Assembly (NCBI GenBank): GCA_039000515.1
Contig: JBCFYV010011135.1
Coordinates: 24,917,725-24,981,724, forward strand
Source of the DNA: Timema cristinae
Lineage: Eukaryota > Arthropoda > Insecta > Phasmatodea > Timematidae
Direction: 5' to 3'
Length of the DNA stretch: 64,000 nt
This document shows positions 44,333 to 55,205 of the stretch, piece by piece; the first letter of the stretch is position 1, and every line of letters begins with the position of its first letter. The translations under genes were made by a program, and so were the position numbers. The notes under the pieces were generated by a model. The model made no database searches and was not told the DNA's origin. It saw only the letters and a program-made list of their open reading frames with translations.

Positions 44333-45160
44333 GTTGACAGCACAGATTTTCTTCCGTTCTTGTATTAAAATATACATTTACTAAAAACTCGTAGGATTCA
44401 TTAAACTAAATAATAGGTCTATACATTGTTGTAGAAACACTCCACCAGAGATCATAGATGAAATAATATACACTGTTACTTTCTTACTCCATGGCGTTAG
44501 GAACTAGGAACACTGTTAAAGAGAAATTGAGAAAAGAGAAACATCTTTGTCCACCAAAGAGCATAAGAAACAAATTCTTTTTCAAAGAACTAAATTAAAA
44601 AGTAAATATATATTTAATTATAGCTCAGAAATTATTGGTTTTATAAAAATATATTTCAAATTAAAGATTTTTATCTTTAATAGTACTACAACTTTATAAT
44701 GATAAGTTTTTACTTATCTCAAATAGTTAAAGAGAAATGATGAAAGTTGGGGGATTTCCCTTATGTAAAGTACCCTGCAAGTCAATTTCATGAGAAACTG
44801 AGAATAGTCATCTTGTTTAAAATGATAAACAGTTTCCAGATATAAAATTTAATCAAAATATTTAAAGAAAATTTTGAGAATCTATTTTTTTCTCTTTTTG
44901 CTATTCGGTAAATTTAGGTTTTTATATCTAATTTCAGAAACCCCTTAAGTGGACTTTATGAAAACCCCAATTACCAAGTTTGACCCCAATCGGTAAAATA
45001 TTTTCGGCTCTAGTCCGACAGACAGACACACGACATTTTGTAAACCACTTGTTTGGTTTTAAGGGGTTATGAAACGTCGGCATTTATCTAATTCTCATTT
45101 TCAACTTTTTTGACGACCACAATACTTTCTATCAGAGGTGTTGAGAGAAAGTAAAAAGGA
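44333..45160 (+). repeat. repeat family E, near full length
   Basis: Same order of blocks as the 23.2-kb copy: TACATTGTTGTAGAAACACT, GCGTTAGGAACTAGGAACAC, AATCGGTAAAATATTTTCGG, a shortened CAGACAGACA run, and GACCACAATACTTTCTATCA. Confidence 0.83.
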
Positions 45161-45239
45161 ACTTCTTTCAAAGAGCACAGATGATATAATAAACCCTTTT
45201 ACGGGAATATATTGAGAAAACAAACCTCTCAGTTCAACA

Positions 45240-45850
45240 AACAGCATAACAATCAACTACTTTACTACCAGACCGGGATTTAAATAAACATGTTTGTTTA
45301 TAGCTCGGAAACTATTGGGTGTAACCCGCCTCGGTGGCGTAGTTAGCTAACGCGCTAGTCTTGTTGAGCTCGACTGCTGAGGACGGGGAGATCAAAGTTC
45401 GAATCTCGGTCGGGTGAACTGGGGGTGGTTTTTCCTAAATGGTTTTACACTCTCCCTCCATGCAAATGCGGGTTCACTTCCTTTAATTCAACCTTCCCAA
45501 TTCCTAATCCATTAGCGTAATTAGTACTTAAAGCGTATAACCCTAACGAGTAGTAAGACGCGGTGCTAAAAATAATAATTTAAGATTACATATCTAATTC
45601 TAAACTAATAACTTGAGAAACCTTTAAAAATGTATATACTAAATTTAATCCTGATTGGTAAAATGGTTTTAACTCTAGGCTGAGATACAGATAGACAGAC
45701 AGACAGACAAACAGATATTGCAAAAACCACTATTTTGGATTCAAGATAGTCGTGAAACTTTAACATCTATCAAAATCTAGTTATTTTTTTTCTTTTTATG
45801 AGATATCAATATTTCTTCTCTCAGAGGTTGCAAATAAATGAAAAGGGGAT
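45240..45850 (+). repeat. repeat family E split by a family B SINE
   Basis: TTTATAGCTCGGAAACTATTG before, and CTGATTGGTAAAATGGTTTT, CAGACAGACAGACA and TTCTTCTCTCAGAGGTTG after, the SINE at 45322-45578. Confidence 0.78.
45322..45578 (+). mobile_element. SINE family B, full length, nested
   Basis: Head CCGCCTCGGTGGCGTAGTTA, B box AAAGTTCGAATCTCGGTC, middle ATGCAAATGCGGGTTCAC, and tail TAACGAGTAGTAAGACGCGG. No clear TSD, perhaps because both flanks are AT-rich. Confidence 0.92.
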
Positions 45851-46221
45851 AGAACCTGAATCGAACCAGCGACCTTGATCTGGGTACAGCACAGACTCGC
45901 AGTAGGTTTTCCTCATCTTGGTAACGATAAAAACTATTAGAAAGTTTCTACATTATCCCCTGTTCTGATGAGAAGGTGAGGGTTGGTGAGTGAGGGGGTA
46001 GGGGTGAGAAAAATTGGATAGAGGGGGGAATTGTGTGAAAATCAATCATCATTTTGTATTCGTCTCCCTTAACCCCATTCCCCTTCTATTCCACTGTGGG
46101 TAGAGGGATTCTGTACAGGGTGTCTCATCACGATCGTATGAATAAATACAGTAGCCCCATGGTTTCTTTGGTGCTGACTGACAGCTGATGGCTTTGAAAA
46201 GTTACCAGTTTGAATACCAAT
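45851..46221. other. intergenic, tRNA-like scrap at the start
   Basis: ACCTGAATCGAACCAGCGAC near 45855 resembles a tRNA T-arm in reverse. No paired A box was found. The rest is anonymous. Confidence 0.4.
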
Positions 46222-46515
46222 ATAAGAACTTAGAGTAAGTGATCGCCTCAAGACCTGATACTCATTGGTTCAAACCCAACCTTGGTCGATGAATATTTCT
46301 TGAGTGATAAAAATCCGTAGCACAACTTCCTTCGGAGGGGAAGTAAAGCCGTTGGTCCCATGTTGACTCTGGCATCTAAAAGAAACCTGAAATTTATGTG
46401 AAAATATGTTTCCTAATAAATTAGTTTGCACTTTTGCTCTCGCTCATAGAAATTCTCGTGTGCTGATATAACCGGTCAGTTCAGAAAGTGCACGTTAAAT
46501 ATATCAAATTAATAA
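46222..46515 (+). mobile_element. SINE family D, near full length
   Basis: ATTGGTTCAAACCCAACC (B box), AACTTCCTTCGGAGGGGAAG, CTCGTGTGCTGATATAACCG and GTGCACGTTAAATATATC are all present in order. Confidence 0.88.
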
Positions 46516-46589
46516 TAAAAAAAACTTTTCCGTATATTGCATATTTTTTGAGATAAACTGCTGGAAATTAAAAACAAAATCTCCGATAT

Positions 46590-46835
46590 ACTGTACATAC
46601 ATACACAATAACACCACATTGACACACTATACATCCCATATACACACATTATAAACCACATAACATTAAATACACCCACAACACACCATTATACCCACAT
46701 ACACACACATTCCACTACCACACACATACACACACATTACACCCCACATACACACACACACATTATACCCACATACACACACACATTATACTTCCACATA
46801 CACACACATTATACTCCACATACACAAATACTCCA
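46590..46835. repeat. CA-rich minisatellite
   Basis: Irregular repeats of CACATACACACACATTAT with units of about 20-35 bases. The top strand is nearly free of G. Confidence 0.9.
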
Positions 46836-46974
46836 TATCATAATAGTGGCTCATTGGTAGTAGAGCATAATTGTATTCTCGCTTTTTTTTTTGCTCAACC
46901 TAAATCAACACGGAAATTACGTCATTTTGACCCCCTTCTTGTCAGAAAACACTCTTGTGCCCATTGCCTGTAAT

Positions 46975-47080
46975 GGGAAGGTTGAGTCTCGAATCCCGAG
47001 AGGATGGTATATCCTGGATGCTAGTCCATTCTTACTCCACGCAAATGCGGTTACATTATTCTATATTATTGTGGTAATAC
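46975..47080 (+). mobile_element. SINE family B/C fragment
   Basis: GTTGAGTCTCGAATCCC then TCCACGCAAATGCGGTTAC. Head start and tail are missing; heavily decayed. Confidence 0.45.
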
Positions 47081-47104
47081 CCTCATGTAGGCCGAACCGG
47101 TAAA

Positions 47105-47380
47105 GCTTGTTTAACACTTTCACTAAAAATTAAATCAGAATCTGCTTAAGTTGCGCAGAAATTCACACGCTAGCAAAAACGTATGGTGACCCATAATGCT
47201 TTGCAAAACCAACTTGAAGCATCTGACGTTTTTTATTTATTTTGTTGTGTAGTGAAATAAATCAACACAGAACGTAAACAATACACGTTCTTCCCAATTA
47301 ACAAGTTATCTCAAATCATATCACAACAGTAGATGCAGCTGTCTGATTGTGTCTCGCTTTGTAGAGAAATGTGCGTTTTG
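47105..47380 (+). repeat. repeat family L, left part
   Basis: Shares with the element at 56185 the blocks CAGAATCTGCTTAAG, CCCATAATGCTTTGCAA, AACAAGTTATCTCAAATC and CTGTCTGATTGTGTCTCGCT. It then runs straight into the 31-bp array, so the right half of the element is absent. Confidence 0.65.
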
Positions 47381-47990
47381 AATCGGTTAGTTTAGGCACA
47401 TAAAGTATTGAATCGGTCGGTTTAGGCGCATGCAAGTATTGAGTGGGTTCTTTTAGGCACATGCAAGTTAAGAACCAGTTGGTTTAGGCACATGCAAGTA
47501 TTGAATGGGTCAGTTTAGGCACATGCAAGTATTGAATGGGTTGGTTTAGGCACATGCAAGTATTGAATGGGTCAGTTGAGGCACATGCAAGTATTGAATG
47601 GGTCGGTTTAGGCACATGCAGGTATTGAATTGGTCGGTTTAGGCACATGAAAGTATTTAATGGTCATTGGGCACATGCAAGTATTGAATGGTTGTTTAGG
47701 CACATGCAAGTATTGAATGGGTCAGTTTAGACACAGCAAGTATTGAATGGGTCGGTTTAGGCGCATGCAGGTATTAAATGGGTCGGTTTAGGCACATGCA
47801 GGTATTGAATGGGTCGGTTTAGGCACATGCAAGTATTGAATGGGTCAGTTTAGGTACGTGCAAGTATTGAATCGGTTTGTTTAGGTACATGCAAGTGTTG
47901 AATCGGTTTGTTTAGGTACAAGCATGTATTGAAATTGTTGTTTTAGGATCATGAACTTATTGAGTTATTTGGTTTAGGTTCACGAACGTT
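47372..47990. repeat. 31-bp minisatellite, about 20 copies
   Basis: Units carry GGTTTAGGCACATGCAAG and TATTGAATGGGTC, with single-base deletions in a few. Edge units are the most diverged. The first unit (TTTTGAATCGGTTAGTTTAG) overlaps the end of the family L fragment. Confidence 0.95.
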
Positions 47991-48133
47991 GATTTTTTAG
48001 GTTTTGAAATTTCATTGTTTTTTCCACGCAGATATTATTGAGAAGCGTGGAGAAAGTGGATATTGTATTTACTAATGCAGAGAAACCCATGCATTTCGCG
48101 CTGATTTTCTTGTGATTGATTACTGAACGTCAC

Positions 48134-48374
48134 CCGCCTCGGTGGCGTAGTTGGCTAACGCACTTGTCGTGCCGAGCTCGACTGCTGAGGACGGGGAGAT
48201 CGAGGTTCGAATCTCGGTCGGTTGAACTGGGGGTGGTTTTTCCTAAATGGTTTTACACTCTTCCTCCACGCAAATTCGGTTCACTTCCTCTAATTCAACC
48301 TTCCCAAGTTCTAATCCATTAGAGTAATTAGTACTTAAAAGCGTATAACCCGAACGGGTAGTAAGACGTGGTGC

Positions 48375-48421
<47 letters not shown>
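48134..48421 (+). mobile_element. SINE family B, full length, with TSD
   Basis: Intact head, middle and tail with a long TTA run. TSD ATTACTGAACGTCAC (15 bases) at 48119-48133 and 48422-48436, the longest and cleanest in the window, so a recent insertion. Confidence 0.96.
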
Positions 48422-48426
<5 letters not shown>

Positions 48427-48547
48427 TGAACGTCACATGTCCATGTTAAAATTGAGAGTTTAGGGATACGTTTTTTTAAGTTTTTATAGCAAAACTTTTT
48501 TTTTGTCCGAAATTAGTACAATATCGTTCCAGTAGTAACCTAGTTTA

Positions 48548-48715
48548 ATTTTCTTCACGCGGTGATATCAACAGTTGTTGAATATTTATCATGAGCATAG
48601 CAACATTAGATGAGAAACTTAATAGATGAAGAGAAAAAGTTGTCATTAAATTCCAGGACATCCTTGACCGATATTACACAACTGTTGATATCACTATGCG
48701 AAAATAATTAGACTT
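48548..48715. mobile_element. MITE family H, intact copy
   Basis: About 168 bases with inverted ends: TAGTTTAATTTTCTTC and GTGATATCAACAGTTGT on the left, ACAACTGTTGATATCAC and GAAAATAATTAGAC on the right. No coding capacity. The target duplication is unclear. Confidence 0.85.
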
Positions 48716-49734
48716 TAGGTTTCTACTGAAGAACTATTTGATTTATTTTGATTAAATAAAAGGTTTAAGAACTGCAAAAAAAAAACCTTCCTTTAACTAT
48801 CGTTTCCGACGAGCTTGTGAATTCTCAGAAATGGGACAAGGTGGGGAAATAGATATATGGTGCTAGATTATCGGTACACCCTATATATGGTGCATGGTGT
48901 GAACAGTGAAGTTACCCCTTTTATCCCCCCTCCCCCCCCCCCCACATATTCTAGGGAGGAATTGAATTCCTAATCAACCGTATTTAATCTCCGGGAAGTG
49001 TACAACCGGTACTAGCTCAGTATGAAATATAACTGGTTAGGTATGTATGTACTTGATGATGCTATGTAGCAATGGCCAGACAGTCAATCAATGCTTCCCT
49101 CCCCCCCCCACCTGCCAGTATATAGCATAGGCCTTTACACACGAGTCATGCTGCAGCGATAATAATACATGGAACATAGTGCTACCGACTGTATTTCATC
49201 GTAACGACGGATGGAAAGTTTTTATGGTTTATTTTGTGTTTTGTATGTATGTGTGTGTTGTAATTTTGTTTGTTTGTTTTTGTTTTTAAATTTCTACTAC
49301 CTCCTATGCCACCCCTATATCCTTCTCTTCTTCTTTTTTTTTTTTTTTGTAAATATATATGAACAGATCGGAATTGAAATAGATGGTAAAAATTTATGCG
49401 CATTCCATTTTATACTTGTAATATTCCAGAAAACTAATGTGTATCATTATAGGTGCCAACTAATTGAATGTAAATATTCTCACACTGATGTATTTCTTAT
49501 GGTAATGTCAGTTCTGAAGCTTCAAAACCACTAAAAATAATCAACAATTTCCATATAATGATCTTTTGTGACCTTGTTGAAAAAACTTATTTTTTTAAGG
49601 GAGCTTGTATCTTTTTTTCTAACAATTTACTTTGATCTCAGAACAGGAATTTCACGTGAAACTTTGTGAGAAAAGAGCTAATTTTTCTCTTTTCATTAAA
49701 TATTTTCTAAATTATTTTTTTTTAACCCTACAGA
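48716..49734. other. intergenic, C-runs
   Basis: C-runs near 48931 and 49100, T-run near 49333. A block near 49620-49670 (ACAATTTACTTTGATCTC, ATTTCACGTGAAACTT) resembles one near 63507-63548. No gene. Confidence 0.5.
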
Positions 49735-50470
49735 GAGCGAATCTATTTTTACATTATTTCGACCGCTTGGAGAGAGAAATATTGTGATCGTAAAAAAAGA
49801 AATCTAACTTTTTGATAAATGTTAACGTTTTATGACCCTCTTAAACCAAAAAGAGTTTTTTTAAGTATGCCTTTTGTCTGTATGTCTGTCTATATCTCGG
49901 GCTAGAGACAACTATTTTATCGATTGGAATAAAACTTGGTATCTGGGGTTTTCATAAGGACCCCCCCCCCCCCCCCCGCCATCCCCAGGGTTTTTTATAA
50001 TTAGATGTCCAACCCTAAAACTAAAAGTATCTTACCGAAGGGCAAAATGATTTAAAAAAATATCTTCTTTAAATCCGCTTTAACAATTTTTATTAAAATT
50101 TGTATCTATACACTGTTTAACATAAAGAACAAAATGGAAAATCACTTTTAGGGTACTTTACATAAGAAGAAATTTTCAATTTTCGTCCAACTATTTGATA
50201 TACGAAATATCTTTCTATTTTAAAGATGTAGTACTATTACAAATACAAATCCTTAACTTGAAATTTATTTTTATAAAACTAATAATTTTCGGAGCTATAA
50301 GCAAATATATATATTGTTTTATGAATTTCTTTGAAATTGATTGGTATGCCTCTTGGTGGACAGAGATGTCCCCATTGTGTGTTTCTGTAACAGTGTATTT
50401 TATTTCATCTATACTATTTTGTGAAGTGTTTCTCTGACAAAGTATATTATTTACTTTAACAAATCTGAGA
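49735..50470 (-). repeat. repeat family E, reverse copy
   Basis: Complement of the E blocks in reverse order: GAGAAATATTGTGATCGT, AACGTTTTATGACCCTC, a CTGTCTGTCTA-like remnant of the CAGA run, TAAAACTTGGTATC, and ATGCCTCTTGGTGGACAGAG. A C-run near 49960 interrupts it. Confidence 0.78.
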
Positions 50471-50511
50471 GGCTTTTAAATCAATTTTCTTATTAAAAAA
50501 AAACAATGTTA

Positions 50512-50677
50512 TTATTATTAGCACCGCGTCTTACTACCCATTCGGGTTATACGCACTTACGCTAATGTGTAATGGTAGGGTGATTGTGAGATGAAAATGG
50601 AGGACCTACAGTTTAACGTGGAATCCGAACCACGGTGGAGGTCTGGCATTCCACACATTCACAAGATGTCTTGTCAG
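50512..50677 (-). mobile_element. SINE family A, 5'-truncated, with TSD
   Basis: 166 bases from AGCACCGCGTCTTACTACCC to AAGATGTCTTGTCAG. A perfect 13-base TSD AAAAACAATGTTA at 50499-50511 and 50678-50690. Confidence 0.95.
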
Positions 50678-50719
50678 AAAAACAATGTTAAAAGTGTGTG
50701 TAGTGAACCATTTATTTAA

Positions 50720-51415
50720 ATACCGTGGAATTAAAATAGCTAGAACGCATATCAGTGCTCCGATAAGTAACCTCTTTATTCACTTTTATATGTAACTCGC
50801 TTTGCTCGTTGGGGGCTCCGCCCCCAAACCCCTGGTGCGTTTTATTTGCAGGTAGGTGACCTGGTGGTCTAGGGTAAGGTGTCAGACTTCTGTGCTGGCG
50901 GCCGGGGTTCAATCCTCAGTCCCGGCACAGATTTATCTGATTACCAAACCCTTCCTTCACCTCTGACAAGACATCTTGTGAATGTGAGGAATGCCAGGCC
51001 TCCACCGTGGTTCGGATTCCACGTTAAACTGTAGGTCCTTCATTTCATCTCACAATCACCCTACCATTACACATTAGCGTAAGTGCGTATAACCCGAACG
51101 GGTAGTAAGACGCGGTGCTAATAATAATAATAATAATAATTGCAGGTGGATATAAACTAATGTAATTCCAGAGCTTGTTTTTTTTTATTGTCTTACATTT
51201 AAGCCACAAGAGACCTCCAAAGAAGGTTAGCACTGACTTTAAAGTTGCTCCGACATTTTGAACTTTTTTCGGGGGTTGAAAATTAGAATTTTTAATTTTT
51301 TGGAATTTTCCCGCCGGTTACAGGATGGAAGTTATAAGGTTGCCAAATTTTGAGTTTCTAGCTCACCTGGAAGGGGGTAAACATTGTCTGAGTGCTAAAT
51401 CCCCTTTTATATTCC
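50720..51415 (-). repeat. repeat family G, copy 2, split by SINE A
   Basis: In reverse, AATTTGGCAACCTTATAACT, CTGTAACCGGCGGGAAAAT and AAATGTCGGAGCAACTTTA match family G near 24500-24650. On the far side of the SINE is a GC-rich hairpin GGGGGCTCCGCCCCC next to CTCGCTTTGCTCG. Confidence 0.6.
50854..51139 (+). mobile_element. SINE family A, full length, nested, with TSD
   Basis: Intact copy: AGGTGACCTGGTGGTCTAGG to GTAAGACGCGGTGC and TAA repeats. TSD TTGCAGGT at 50846-50853 and 51140-51147. Confidence 0.95.
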
Positions 51416-51474
51416 GTCGAGTATATATATATATATACACATGTATACATATATATATACATGTATATGTATAA

Positions 51475-51585
51475 AATAGCTTCCCACTATTTTTCCATTA
51501 AAATGTAGTTACATTTCTTCTAAAGTATACTTTACTCATCTTCTACTCTAGTGGTGTGAATACACGGCTAGTGCGGACGAATACC
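51475..51585 (+). mobile_element. SINE family B/C middle fragment
   Basis: CTTCCCACTATTTTTCC, GTAGTTACATTTCTTCTAAA and a decayed CATCTTCTACTC follow the order of the C middle. Head and tail are missing. Confidence 0.4.
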
Positions 51586-51703
51586 CATTAAGAGCAGGAA
51601 AATAAGTTGTCATCAAAACACATTTTACATTCTATTACGATTTGTTTTATTTACTTTTGAATTTTCAAAAAAAAAAATTTTTATTAGAAAATATATTTTT
51701 TTT

Positions 51704-51935
51704 TTTATTTGAGGTATTTAACATCCATTTTATATCAGTACACGTCTAATAAATTAACTTAAATCTAGAACAGGCACAACATCCTTCCCCCTGACCGTTA
51801 ACTCATCATTTTTAAAGGGGAAATCTACATTTCACTAATGTTAAATTTGTCGGCCATGCTGGTAATCAAAAACGGGACCCTTTGCTCTGTAGACAGACAC
51901 GCTATCGACTGAGATAAATTATTGGGCAACTTTGG
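51704..51935 (-). mobile_element. SINE family F, near full length
   Basis: Tail in reverse TTTATTTGAGGTATTTAACA, middle AGGCACAACATCCTTCCCCC, CTACATTTCACTAATG, and head AGACACGCTATCGACTGAGA. Confidence 0.82.
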
Positions 51936-52077
51936 TCGGAAACATTGATAAATATATATAAATGATCATTATAGCCACAATTTAGAATAATATTTAATTA
52001 TGATTATGAAACTGCATTTTAAAAATTACTTTGCTCCGAGTTGAAACTAGATTAAAGTTATCAGCTCAATTATTTTT

Positions 52078-52355
52078 ATTTCCGCATCTTACTACCCGTT
52101 CGGGTTATACGCACTTACGCTAATGTGTAATGGTAGGGTGATTGTTAGATGAAATGGAGGACCTACAGTTTAACGTGAGATCCGAACCACGGTGGAGGCC
52201 TGGCATTCACCACATTCACAAGTTGTGTTTAATACACGTCTTGTCATAGGTCGAAGGAAGGGTTTTGGTAATCAAATAAATCTGTGCCGGGACCGAGGAT
52301 TGAACCCCGGACCCCAGCACAGAAGTCCGACACCTTACCCCTAGACCGCTAGGTC
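52078..52355 (-). mobile_element. SINE family A, near full length
   Basis: Tail ATCTTACTACCCGTTCGGG to head GACCGCTAGGTCAACCC. CAATTA occurs on both sides and may be a short TSD. Confidence 0.9.
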
Positions 52356-52377
52356 AACCCAATTACTATAAAAGGGT

Positions 52378-52556
52378 AGAGGTGAGGAAGAAAGGATTTT
52401 ATAGGTAATAGGCCCCCATTTGCATGTAAGGAGAATAGTAAACCATTTAGGGAAAAACCACTCTTAATAGATCACACCAGGATTCGAACCACATTATTCC
52501 CACCTTCATTAGTCCACACGAGAGGCTTGTGCTATACCATGCGACCACCAATATGG
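52378..52556 (-). mobile_element. SINE family C, tail lost
   Basis: Middle GGCCCCCATTTGCATGTAAG, B-box complement AGGATTCGAACCACATTA, head ending CATGCGACCACCAATATGG. Confidence 0.78.
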
Positions 52557-52599
52557 ATTGCGAAATTAACGATGTTTTAAAAATTAATTTATTATTAGT

Positions 52600-52770
52600 A
52601 TTATATGTTCTGTCTTACGACAGGTCTATCCATTCCTTTTCTCAGTGAACTTAGACCCCAATGGACCTTGTCGTCTGCCTCAACCTTTCCTTCTATATCT
52701 CCTCTTTCCCTCAACCTTTCCTTCTATGACGTCATACAGAAGACAGTTCCTCCTAAGGATGTATCCTGTC
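52600..52770 (+). repeat. interspersed repeat family I, copy 2
   Basis: GTTCTGTCTTACGACAGG, then TCTCCTCTTTCCCTCAACC and TATGACGTCATACAG (a perfect CRE palindrome at 52727-52734). Its partner near 14200 has the same order. Confidence 0.6.
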
Positions 52771-52790
52771 TGATTTGTACCGAAGTATCA

Positions 52791-53742
52791 CATCCAAAAT
52801 TGTTCTCTTCTCACACACTCTTGTCAGCCTGACTGTCTGCTAAAGTCTTCTCAATATCAAATACTGGTATTTATTAATCATTAAATTATATACTGTATTA
52901 TGTAAGTGACACATCCCACCTTATATTTAATTCACCCCATATTAATTTCAACATTTGGATTTTTTTTCTCTCTCAAGGCCAAGCTTTTACAAGTGCATAC
53001 GTCCAAACTTTTCATTGGTTGTAAAAAGTCGCTTCGGGATATGTAGGTAGATCCAAAGTTGAACGGCTCAATTTATAGGCACATCAAGATTTTTTTTAAA
53101 AAAGGAGAAAGGTGGGCTATTCCCCCTTCTCCATTAAAAAAAACTGCAAGGAGGTTATGGTGAGGGAATATAGGGGAGCAAAGGGGGTTATGGCTCTAAA
53201 TATTACACCAGAATAAGCTTAGTAAAAGGTAGACTAGAAGGAAAACCACGGATCATAATTCAATGGCGAAAAAAAAAAACAGTATTTTCTGACAAAAGTA
53301 AAAAAAAAAAAAGTTTAGTAGTTGTTTTTTTTACCCTACTTAGGTTGGAATTTCTCCCAATGGAGCGACAAATGACTAATGCAACGTTCTTTTATTCTTT
53401 ATAATTTTTTTCCTAGGCAATTTCTGAGTGAGTGAAGGGGGAGAATAGATAGTGAAGAACAGTCTTTAAAGAAAAAGAAAAATGTTAAGAAAGATATGAG
53501 GCAGAACCTCCCCTTCCCCTCCTCTGATTTCCCCCTCCCCTCTAACCCTCCTTCCATGATCCACATTATTAATAGCCATCCCTTTCTATCTTAGAAACCT
53601 GAGAGATTCAACCATTTTATTTTTATTTTTTAGGTTTTAATATCAGTTATCGAGAATGAAGCCTTATCATATCATAATTGTATATTTATTGATTGAAAGT
53701 ATTTGCATATCCTAGGGAACAATAAGACAACACTATCGTATT
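52791..53742. other. intergenic, no gene seen
   Basis: Homopolymer-rich, C-rich patch near 53510-53560. Nothing recognised. Confidence 0.5.
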
Positions 53743-54030
53743 AGGTGACCTGGCGGTCTAGGGGTAAGGTGTCAGACTTCTGTGCTGAGGGTCCGGGGTT
53801 CATTCCTCGGTCCCGGCACAGATTTATCTGTTTACCAAACCCTTCCTTCACCTCTGACAAGACGTGTATTAATCACAACTTGTGAATGTGTGTAATACCA
53901 GGCCTCCACCGTGGTTCGGATCCCACGTTAAACTGTAGGTCCTTCATTTAATCTCACAATCACCCTACCATTACGCGTTAGCGTAAGTGGGTATAACCCG
54001 AACGGGTAGTAAGATGCGGTGTTAATGATA
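53743..54030 (+). mobile_element. SINE family A, full length
   Basis: Head GGTGACCTGGCGGTCTAGGG, B-box GGGGTTCATTCCTCGG, and tail GGGTAGTAAGATGCGGTG. TAA repeats are short. No clear TSD. Confidence 0.92.
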
Positions 54031-54231
54031 ATGTTTTGAGGAATAGCTTTTTACGCTGTCTAGAATTCAAAACTATCTTTCAACTCTTTCATATCTAGCT
54101 GGGATCACAAATATTAGTGTTCAGTGTGCATTTATTTGAATTTATTTACAAAGCCTTCAACAATGTTTGACCATTCTACCGATCTAGCTAGACTTTGTAT
54201 TTGAGCTTTTAATAAGGTCTCTCCCCCCCCC

Positions 54232-54605
54232 CCTCTTCCCAGGGGTTTCTGGAATCATGGTGGCTAAAAACAGGGTAAATCTGGAAAAGTCAGGGAATTT
54301 TTGGATGACAGGGAATTTAAATAAAAATAAGGAAAAGTCAGGGAATTAAAAAGTGTGTCTAAAATATCCCATTAATTTCGCAACCAAACACTAAAACGAA
54401 AGTAAATAACACCTAAATAAAATACAAATTTTAAAATAACTGATAAAATTGTTTATATTTAGTAGATACAAACTTTTTTTTTAGTATGTGATCAATAATA
54501 AATAAAACAAAGTCCTTATCCACCATTAAAACTGGAAAAAAGTAGTCAAGGAAAATTGAAAAATGTTGTCTGGAAAACCTGAAAAAGTCGGGGAATTTTG
54601 TAAAA
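54232..54605 (+). repeat. repeat with AGTCAGGGAATT motifs
   Basis: AAAAGTCAGGGAATTTTTGG, AAAAGTCAGGGAATTAAA and a variant GTCGGGGAATTTTG recur with TCTGGAAAA between. A dispersed element seems likely but only one locus is in view. Confidence 0.45.
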
Positions 54606-54639
54606 TATGTTTTGTAGTCACAATAATGGAATTATACAT

Positions 54640-55205
54640 CAAATTCTAAAATTAAGGGTAGTTTACTATAGAGCAAAAAGAGAATAAATAGATTCTCTTA
54701 AAATCTGCTTCACAGATTTTTATTAAATTTTTTCTCTAGATATTGTTTTAATGATAAACAAAATCACAATATTAATTTTCAGATGAAAAAGAATTAAAAA
54801 GTGTCTGCTTATATAAAGTACCCTTAGTGTGTATCATATTTCTGCAACAGAAATTAAATAACATATCACTTTAAAGATTAGTAGTACGATTAAAACTAAA
54901 TATATTTTATTTGGAATATATTTCTATAAAACCATTAGTTTCTGAGCTATAAGCAAACATGTATATAAATTTTATGGAGCACTTTGAAATTGAAATTGTT
55001 ATGCTCTTTGGTGGACAAAGTATGTCCCTATTTTCTCATTGTTTCTGCAACAGTCATTTTATTTCATTTATGCTCTTTGGTGAATTATTTCTATAACAAT
55101 GCATATTATTTTGTTTCACAAATCTTACGAACTTTTAGTAAATGTTTCTATTTTGGGATAAACGACAAAGAAAGTCTTTTACGGTGCATCGTACCATTTA
55201 TTTTA
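54640..55205 (-). repeat. repeat family E, reverse partial copy
   Basis: Complement of the E upstream half: TATTTCTATAAAACCATTAG TTTCTGAGC (two adjacent blocks), TTATGCTCTTTGGTGGACAA, and the TTTCTGCAACAGT block. The CAGA run and 3' end are missing. Confidence 0.75.

Noticed and set aside
52605..52832. 75-codon frame rich in Ser/Leu/Pro
   Set aside because: Lies in repeat family I, and the related copy near 14200 does not keep the frame.
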